Shown here one piece after another: positions 59,074 through 64,000 of a DNA stretch of 64,000 nucleotides. The notes beneath the pieces were generated by a model that was given only the letters and a program-made list of their open reading frames with translations, searched no databases and had not been told where the DNA came from. Within the stretch, counting starts at the first letter, position 1. Each line of letters opens with the position of its first letter. Source of the DNA: Nannocystis exedens (GTDB lineage Bacteria; Myxococcota_A; Polyangia; Nannocystales; Nannocystaceae); the NCBI RefSeq assembly GCF_002343915.1, contig NZ_NETK01000001.1:62001-126000 (forward strand), read 5' to 3'. A program made the translations under genes and the position numbers.

Positions 59074-59720
59074 GCGCGGAGCAGCCGGCGGAGCAGGCGG
59101 TCGGGCAGCGCGTCGCCGAAGCGACGGAAGGTCGCCTTGCGGACGACGTACTCGACGGTGAACATTACCCCGATCAGCAGGTAGGCCAAAAGCCCGGTGT
59201 AGAGGGTCCACCAGGCCACCGGGGCCCACAGCGCCAGGGCGGCGCTCACGGCCGCGTTGGCGACGAAGAACCCGCACCACACCTTCGTGACCTTGCGGCA
59301 GTACTCGGGCCCGCCGGGCGGCAATTCGGGCTCCTGCAGGCGCGCGAACCGTTCGACCAGCGACACCGGCCCGCGCAGGCTTGCGGCGAAGTTGGCCAAG
59401 AGCCCGAGGTTGACCAGCACCGGCAGGGCCATGAACAGGCGCTGCTCGCCGGACAGCGCCGCCGCGGCGAACAGCCCGAGGAGCGACAGCGGCACCCGCA
59501 GCACCGGCCACAGGTCCTCGCGCCGGGCCTCGCGCAGGCGCAGGACGAGCCCCGGCAGCAGCGCCGCGGCCAGCACCAGCGCCAGCGTGCGCGGGCTCCA
59601 GCGCGTCATGCCGAGGTACACCACCAGCGGATAGCCGCCGATCAGCACCGACCGCAGCGCCGCGGGCACCCACCTCGGGACCCCCGCGGCTCGCCGCGGC
59701 TCGCCGTTCGGGTCCGCCAT
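59070..59720 (-). CDS. COG4648-like membrane protein of the aryl-polyene set
   Basis: This 216-residue integral membrane protein has about five or six helices (PAALRSVLIGGYPLVVYLG, TLALVLAAALLPGLVL, LSLLGLFAAAALS, WWTLYTGLLAYLLIGVMF). A central polar segment, CRKVTKVWCGFFVANAAVSA, and the final TVEYVVRKATFRRFG are hallmarks of COG4648 proteins, which occur next to ACP and AMP-ligase genes in aryl-polyene clusters. Its role is not established. It overlaps the ligase gene and lies 23 bp after the ACP gene. Confidence 0.87.
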   Translation of the reverse strand: MADPNGEPRRAAGVPRWVPAALRSVLIGGYPLVVYLGMTRWSPRTLALVLAAALLPGLVLRLREARREDLWPVLRVPLSLLGLFAAAALSGEQRLFMALPVLVNLGLLANFAASLRGPVSLVERFARLQEPELPPGGPEYCRKVTKVWCGFFVANAAVSAALALWAPVAWWTLYTGLLAYLLIGVMFTVEYVVRKATFRRFGDALPDRLLRRLLRA

Positions 59721-59743
59721 GATCGGGCTCCGGTCGGCGGGCC

Positions 59744-60031
59744 TCAGCTCGCCGCCGACGCGCGCTGCTCGGCGACGAAGCGGGCCAGGTTGGTCACGCT
59801 GGCGAAGATGTGGCGGTTCTGGGCGTCGTCGGCCCGCGTCTTGACGCCGTACTTCTTGCCGATCGCCATCGCCAGCTCGAGCACGTCGATCGAGTCGAGG
59901 CCCAGCCCCTCGACCAGCAGCGGCGCCTCGGGGTCGATGTCCTCGGGGGTCATGTCCTGCAGCATCAGGGCCTCGATGATGAGCTCCTTGATCTCGCGGA
60001 CCAGCGCGTCGGGCGGGGCGGCGTCTGTCAT
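59744..60031 (-). CDS. Acyl carrier protein
   Basis: This 95-residue ACP has the phosphopantetheine Ser in LGLDSIDVLELA (near residue 46), a four-helix pattern and many acidic residues. It heads the operon and should carry the growing polyene. E. coli-type aryl-polyene clusters encode two ACPs; only one is visible here. The ATG at 60031 gives the usual ACP length; upstream in-frame residues lack ACP features. Confidence 0.93.
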   Translation of the reverse strand: MTDAAPPDALVREIKELIIEALMLQDMTPEDIDPEAPLLVEGLGLDSIDVLELAMAIGKKYGVKTRADDAQNRHIFASVTNLARFVAEQRASAAS

Positions 60032-60199
60032 GGGGTCGGCGCATCCTACGGGGATCGCCCTGGAGACCACAAGCGGCGCCCATCATCCTCCGTGGACGCC
60101 CGCGCCGCGTACTCCGGCCACCGACACGGCGCAAGCTCACATCTTCGTCCTGGCTCTTGGTGCAGGCGGCGTCTGCGGTCTCGGTACGCTCGCCGCCGC

Positions 60200-60979
60200 A
60201 TGACAAGCACCCAGCAACCGCGGATCGCCATCGTCACCGGCGGCGGCAACGGCATCGGCCGCGCCACCGCTCTCAAGTTCGCCGAGGCCGGCTACGCCGT
60301 GGCCGTGTGGGACCTGGCCGAACAGGCAGCCGAGGAGGTCGTGTCGGCGATCACCGCCGCCGGCGGCGTCGCCATCGCCCGCAAGGTCGACGTCAGCAAG
60401 CCCGAGGACTGCGTCGCCGGGGTCGCGGCCGTGGTCGAGCGGTTCGGCCGGATCGACGTCCTCATCAACAACGCCGGCGTCGTCCGCGACGGCCAGCTGG
60501 TCAAGGTCAAGGACGGACAGGTGGTCGGCCAGATGAGCGCCGACCAGTTCCAGTTCGTCCTCGATGTCTGCCTCAAGGGCGTGTTCAACTGCACCCAGGC
60601 CGTCGTGCCGACCATGATCGCCCAGAAGTACGGCCGCATCGTCAGCACCAGCTCGGTCGTCGCGCTGTACGGCAACTTCGGCCAGACCAACTACGTCGCC
60701 GCGAAGGCGGGCGTGATCGGCATGACGCGCGTGTGGGCGCGCGAGCTCGGCCGCTACGGCATCACCGCGAACGCCGTCGCCCCGGGGTTCATCGCCACCG
60801 ACATGGTCAAGAGCATCCCCGAGAAGGTTTATAACGCGCTGATCGAGCACACCCCGGTCGGCCGCGCCGGTCAACCCGACGACATCGCTCGCGCCTATCT
60901 CTTCCTGGCCGACGACAAGTCGAGCTTCATCAACGGCGCCATCTTGAGCGTCGACGGCGGCTCGGTGATCGGCACCTGA
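60200..60979 (+). CDS. fabG: 3-oxoacyl-ACP reductase (FabG-like SDR)
   Basis: This 259-residue short-chain dehydrogenase has the nucleotide loop VTGGGNGIGRA and NNAG near 89. The catalytic tetrad is present (Ser in STSSVVALYGN, Y-x3-K in YVAAKAG), and the C terminus DGGSVIGT is as in FabG. It is divergent from the ACP-led operon with 168 bp between starts, so a shared regulatory region is likely. It should provide the beta-ketoreduction step for polyene synthesis. FabG and other SDRs are hard to separate by eye, but context supports this. Confidence 0.9.
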   Translation: MTSTQQPRIAIVTGGGNGIGRATALKFAEAGYAVAVWDLAEQAAEEVVSAITAAGGVAIARKVDVSKPEDCVAGVAAVVERFGRIDVLINNAGVVRDGQLVKVKDGQVVGQMSADQFQFVLDVCLKGVFNCTQAVVPTMIAQKYGRIVSTSSVVALYGNFGQTNYVAAKAGVIGMTRVWARELGRYGITANAVAPGFIATDMVKSIPEKVYNALIEHTPVGRAGQPDDIARAYLFLADDKSSFINGAILSVDGGSVIGT

Positions 60980-61083
60980 ACCGCCGCACGCGGTTCTGAT
61001 CGGGCCTCACGGGCGGCGAACGGCGTCCGTGACGGCGCGCGCGGCGCTGAACAGCCTCCGCCACGGCAGGCCCTCACCCTGCC

Positions 61084-61105
61084 CGCGCGGACCTCGGGCC
61101 GCGCG
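61084..61105 (+). terminator. Hairpin with short T-run between fabG and the next gene
   Basis: A 7-bp stem CGCGCGG/CCGCGCG with an 8-nt loop is followed closely by CGGCATTTTG. It lies 104 bp after fabG and 55 bp before the next start codon, so it could be a terminator or part of a leader. Confidence 0.45.
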
Positions 61106-61160
61106 CGGCATTTTGCCCCTTCGTTGCAGCAGCAGCGCGAAAAGACTAGCGTAACGAGCG

Positions 61161-62936
61161 ATGCACGACGACGGCGCGCGCTGGCTACCCAAGTTTCTCG
61201 CGGACAGCGGCTATCGCCACGCGATGTATACCCATCAGTGGACCGAGGTGCTGATCTGGCGCGACGCGGAGCGCTGGCTCGGCCGCGGGCCCGACCGCGA
61301 CAGCGCCCTCGAAGATGCGCTGACGCAGATGTTCCCGTCGGCGGCGGCCCGCCAGCTGTTCGATCGCTTCCGCGACGGCCTCCAGGAGCCAGCCCGTCCG
61401 CAGGCGGCGCCGCCCACCGCCGCAGTATCTGCCGAGGTTATCCCCGCCCCGCCCCCCGCGCCCGAGCCCGAGCTACCGCGCAGCCCGATCGTCGGCCGGA
61501 TCCAGCTCCCCACCTATCCGGCCGCCGCGGTCGCCGAAGCGCGCGAGACCCTCGAGGAGATCCTCAAGGACATCCAGGACATGCGGCCCGACTTCGCGCT
61601 GATGTCCCCGCGCTATCAGAAGGTCTACATGCTGGCCTGGATCTCGCGCGCGCGCAGCTTCGACGAGCAGTTCCAGGGCGAGCACAAGATCACCGTGCTG
61701 GTGCGGCGGATCGCCCACGAGCTGACCAACCTCAGCAAGACCTTGTGGCCCGGCTCGGTCCAGGCGCTGCAGATGAACGCGGTGCCCGCGTGCGTGGTCA
61801 CCGAGCTCGGCCTCAAGACGCTGCACGCGCCGAAGACCTGGGCCGAGGCCCACGAGTTCGTGCAGAACCATCGCGACCGGGCGATGACCAGCGAGGTCCC
61901 GGTCGACGACTACGGCTGGGCCGATCGCCCGCGCAAGGCCCCGCCGGGCCCGCCGCGCGCCGTCCTGCGCGAGGCTCAGCGGGCCGTCGAGGCCATCGCC
62001 GGCAACGTCACCGACCCGCCGCCGCGGCACCTCACCACGCCGCCGGAGGAGCTGCCGAACGACCAGCTCGACGCCCTCGTCAAGCACGCGCAGGCGCTGC
62101 GCGACGTCCGCCGCTTCATCGCCGCCGAGGATCCGGAGACCTGGGGCGCCGTGATGGGCCGCCTGCGCTGGCTCGCGGGTCGCCTCGGCGAGCGCCTGCC
62201 GCAGCTGCGCCGCTGGCTCGACCCCGAGTTCATCCCGCCGCCCGAGCGCGCCAAGACCGGGCCCTCGGCCGATCAGGTGCGCCAGCAACAGGCCGCGGTG
62301 CGGGCCGAACGCGACGCGCTGGTCGCCGCCGACAGCTTCGACGACGAGGCCCTGCTGGCCTTCCTCGGCCGGGCCTTCGACGCCCACAACACGCCCGAGG
62401 TGGCCTCGCTGGTCCAGCCGATCCGCCCGCGCATCGACGCCCTGCGGCCCGACCTGTTCGAGGACCGCCGCATGCGTCGCCGCCTCACCGGCCTGCAGGA
62501 CGTCATCAAGCGCGGCGAGCTCGGCGTGCTGCCGTCCGACAGCGACGGCGACCTCGAGGAGGAGACCGACGACGTCGACGATCCGGGCGCGCACCTGGTC
62601 GCCCAGGTCCGGCCCAGGGTCGAGGGCAAGCGGGTCCTGTTCGTCAGCAACCGCGAAGATCCGGACCTCAAGTCCAAGCTCGAGGAGTCGCTCGGCCTCG
62701 ACATCACCTGGTGCGACGGCAACGCCCGCAAGGTCCAGGCCCAGTGCGAGAGCATCTCGCGCCACAGCTACGACTACGTGCTGATCGCCACCGGCTTCCA
62801 GGCCCACAACATCGACGGGATCCTCGCCCGCGCCGCCCGGGCCAGCGCCATCCCGTACGTCCGCGTGTTCAAGGGCCGCCCCCTCGCCGTCGCTCGCGCC
62901 CTCGCCCGCAGCCTCGGCGTCGCCTCCGCCGCCTGA
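61161..62936 (+). CDS. Large protein with a C-terminal Rossmann-like (DUF2325-like) domain
   Basis: This 591-residue cytoplasmic protein of unknown function has a small folded N-terminal part (1-75), a Pro-rich linker (about 78-105), a long helical region (about 115-470), then an acidic stretch (DLEEETDDVDDPG). A C-terminal domain of about 100 residues alternates strands and helices (KRVLFVSNRED, LDITWCDGNARKVQ, YDYVLIATGFQAHN, IPYVRVFKGRPLA), like DUF2325 domains. A two-domain sensor or scaffold is possible, but no activity can be assigned. No clear ribosome binding site precedes the ATG. Confidence 0.7.
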   Translation: MHDDGARWLPKFLADSGYRHAMYTHQWTEVLIWRDAERWLGRGPDRDSALEDALTQMFPSAAARQLFDRFRDGLQEPARPQAAPPTAAVSAEVIPAPPPAPEPELPRSPIVGRIQLPTYPAAAVAEARETLEEILKDIQDMRPDFALMSPRYQKVYMLAWISRARSFDEQFQGEHKITVLVRRIAHELTNLSKTLWPGSVQALQMNAVPACVVTELGLKTLHAPKTWAEAHEFVQNHRDRAMTSEVPVDDYGWADRPRKAPPGPPRAVLREAQRAVEAIAGNVTDPPPRHLTTPPEELPNDQLDALVKHAQALRDVRRFIAAEDPETWGAVMGRLRWLAGRLGERLPQLRRWLDPEFIPPPERAKTGPSADQVRQQQAAVRAERDALVAADSFDDEALLAFLGRAFDAHNTPEVASLVQPIRPRIDALRPDLFEDRRMRRRLTGLQDVIKRGELGVLPSDSDGDLEEETDDVDDPGAHLVAQVRPRVEGKRVLFVSNREDPDLKSKLEESLGLDITWCDGNARKVQAQCESISRHSYDYVLIATGFQAHNIDGILARAARASAIPYVRVFKGRPLAVARALARSLGVASAA

Positions 62937-62989
62937 GCCGTCGGCCGCCGTCCGCTCCAGCGTCGCGCCGCGCGACCTGGAGCAGATCC

Positions 62990-63007
62990 ATGTGGTCCGC
63001 ACCACAT
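62990..63007. repeat. Inverted repeat ATGTGGT-CCGC-ACCACAT
   Basis: A perfect 7-bp inverted repeat 53 bp after the stop codon. Its size and 4-nt centre match the common palindromic element, but its arms are different, so it may be an unrelated hairpin or a diverged relative. Confidence 0.6.
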
Positions 63008-63168
63008 CGCGTGGAGCGCCGCGCAGCATCGCGCCGCTCGCCTGCGCCGCCGCGGCCCGAGGCCAGCACCGGTAGGCCGGGCGGCCCGCGATCGCCCGCG
63101 CCGCCCGTCCTCCTGCGGACACTTGTCCTGCTTCGCCTCGCCGCCCCGTCCGTCCACGCGCGCGCCCG

Positions 63169-63514
63169 GCTGTCCCTTCGGACACGTCGTTCTCCCGGAC
63201 CACGTCGCCGTCGCACCTCGGCCTGACTCTTCGCCCAGCTCCGCTCACCCCAGCGGAACACCCGTCCCTCCGGACAGATCCGCGCCCCCTCCGCGCGACC
63301 TGTCCCTCCGGACACTTCTGTCCCCTCGGCCCACGGCGGCGCCGCCCCCGGCCTGTCCTTTCGACCAGCCCCGATCGCCCGCCCCACCGGGCCCGCGCCG
63401 GCTGTCCCGTCGGCGCTCGTTCGGCCCAAGGCGGCGGCACGACCCGACATGTCCCTTCGGACATCCCCGCTCGCCCGCCTCACCGGCGCGCCGCGACCTG
63501 ACCCTTCGGACAGC
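63169..63514. repeat. Palindromes in the 62937-63537 gap
   Basis: This 601-bp gap holds half-site pairs at 14-bp steps at 63169/63183, 63261/63275, 63299/63313, 63352/63366, 63449/63463 and 63497/63511. Copies are 40-100 bp apart. No gene is supported in the gap. Confidence 0.87.
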
Positions 63515-63537
63515 TCTCCCGACCGCCCGGGTCTCGC

Positions 63538-64000
63538 TCACTGCACCACGATCGTCACCTCGAACGGCGCCCCCTTGCGCGTGCCCGTGATCGTCCAGCG
63601 GTCGAGCGTGCCCAGCTGCGAGTAGGCGCGCAGCACCGCGTCCATGTCGTGCACCTCGGTCCCGGCCACCGTGCGCACCAGGTCGCCGTTCTTGAACCCC
63701 AGCAGCGCCAGCGGCGACTGCGAGCGGATCGCGAACAGCTTGAAGCCGACCGGCTTGCCGTCCTCCACCGCCGGGAGCACGCGCGCCAGCCGGGCCATCG
63801 CCTCCGGCGCCGCCATGAACGCCTCGACCTCGCTGCGCCTCAGCGCGCACGTCCCGTCGGCGCACGTCGGCGTCAGCGTCGGCGTCGCCTCGCTCCCCGG
63901 CGCCGGCATGGCCCCGCGCCGCAGCGCCGGCGGGTCGCCGGTCACCGGGGGCGGCGCTCGGTAGAGCTCGCACGCCGCCCGATCGGCCCGCGCCTGCGCC
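63538..64000 (-). CDS. GspC-like type II secretion protein, C-terminal PDZ part (partial)
   Basis: The frame is open from the right edge, so the N terminus is missing. The visible part (about 153 residues) has a Pro-rich linker, then the sequence GKPVGFKLFAIRSQSPLALLGFKNGDLVRTVAGTEVHD, which matches the C-terminal PDZ-like domain of GspC, the inner-membrane T2SS component that contacts the secretin. It ends in IVVQ. Two Cys (TCADGTCAL) lie in the linker. Other PDZ proteins are possible, but the GFKLFAIR start is characteristic. Confidence 0.72.
   Translation of the reverse strand, partial: AQARADRAACELYRAPPPVTGDPPALRRGAMPAPGSEATPTLTPTCADGTCALRRSEVEAFMAAPEAMARLARVLPAVEDGKPVGFKLFAIRSQSPLALLGFKNGDLVRTVAGTEVHDMDAVLRAYSQLGTLDRWTITGTRKGAPFEVTIVVQ

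Noticed and set aside
63169..63514. Palindromes as ordinary intrinsic terminators
   Set aside because: They lack U-tracts, occur several per gap and inside genes, and keep a 14-bp half-site spacing, none of which fits terminators.

Overview
The window is very GC-rich (third codon positions almost all G or C). It looks like chromosomal DNA of a myxobacterium, most likely near the Nannocystaceae; this is inferred from gene content, not from a marker gene. Supporting content: a Hanks-type kinase next to an ECF sigma factor, WG-repeat protein, DUF1592/DUF1552 pair, Thr-rich and Gly-rich lipoproteins, HTTM protein, PAS hybrid histidine kinase, paired M16 peptidases and an aryl-polyene-type gene set. 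I see no rRNA, tRNA, IS element, prophage or CRISPR array.

Layout. 1-7.6 kb: kinase/WD40 gene cut by the left edge, divergent ECF sigma factor, WG-repeat protein overlapping rsgA, two exported proteins. 7.6-14 kb: msrB, DUF1592 plus Tat-exported DUF1552 pair, GFA-like zinc protein, and a ParA-like/TPR protein followed by a duplicated relic of its own 3' end. 14-22.4 kb: HTTM membrane protein, Thr-rich protein with YAGPD repeats, radical SAM/SPASM protein, a bacterial major-vault-protein homologue, DUF4259 protein. 22.4-31.7 kb: leucine-dehydrogenase-like enzyme, hybrid histidine kinase, DUF937-OmpA protein, M16 peptidase pair, O-methyltransferase. 32-33.7 kb: a short threonyl-tRNA synthetase behind what reads as a complete leader-peptide attenuator. 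34.4-49.2 kb: FAD monooxygenase, two alpha/beta hydrolases, two tandem Gly-rich lipoproteins, VWA protein, a three-gene operon ending in a DHH-like phosphoesterase, a glutathionyl-hydroquinone-reductase-like GST. 49.3-61 kb: a tight operon (DUF3261 lipoprotein, MMPL exporter, LolA-like protein, thioesterase, aromatic ammonia-lyase, acyltransferase, glycosyltransferase, AMP-ligase/dehydratase fusion, COG4648 protein, ACP) plus a divergent FabG-like reductase. This is an aryl-polyene/xanthomonadin-like set without ketosynthases in the window. 61-64 kb: an uncharacterised large protein and the 3' end of a GspC-like gene.

The most unusual feature runs through the whole window. It is a palindromic element, C(A/C)TG-TCC-N4-GGA-CA(T/G), in which half-sites recur exactly every 14 bp, so units share their CATG ends and form chains. 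It fills most intergenic gaps and also lies inside genes, where it builds repetitive linkers (kinase/WD40 gene, AMP-ligase/dehydratase fusion) and N-terminal extensions.

Other points of interest are the thrS attenuator, the vault-protein homologue beside a SPASM maturase, and the aryl-polyene set that lacks its condensing enzymes. Gene calls rest on reading frames, start contexts and motifs recognised by eye; no database search was run.
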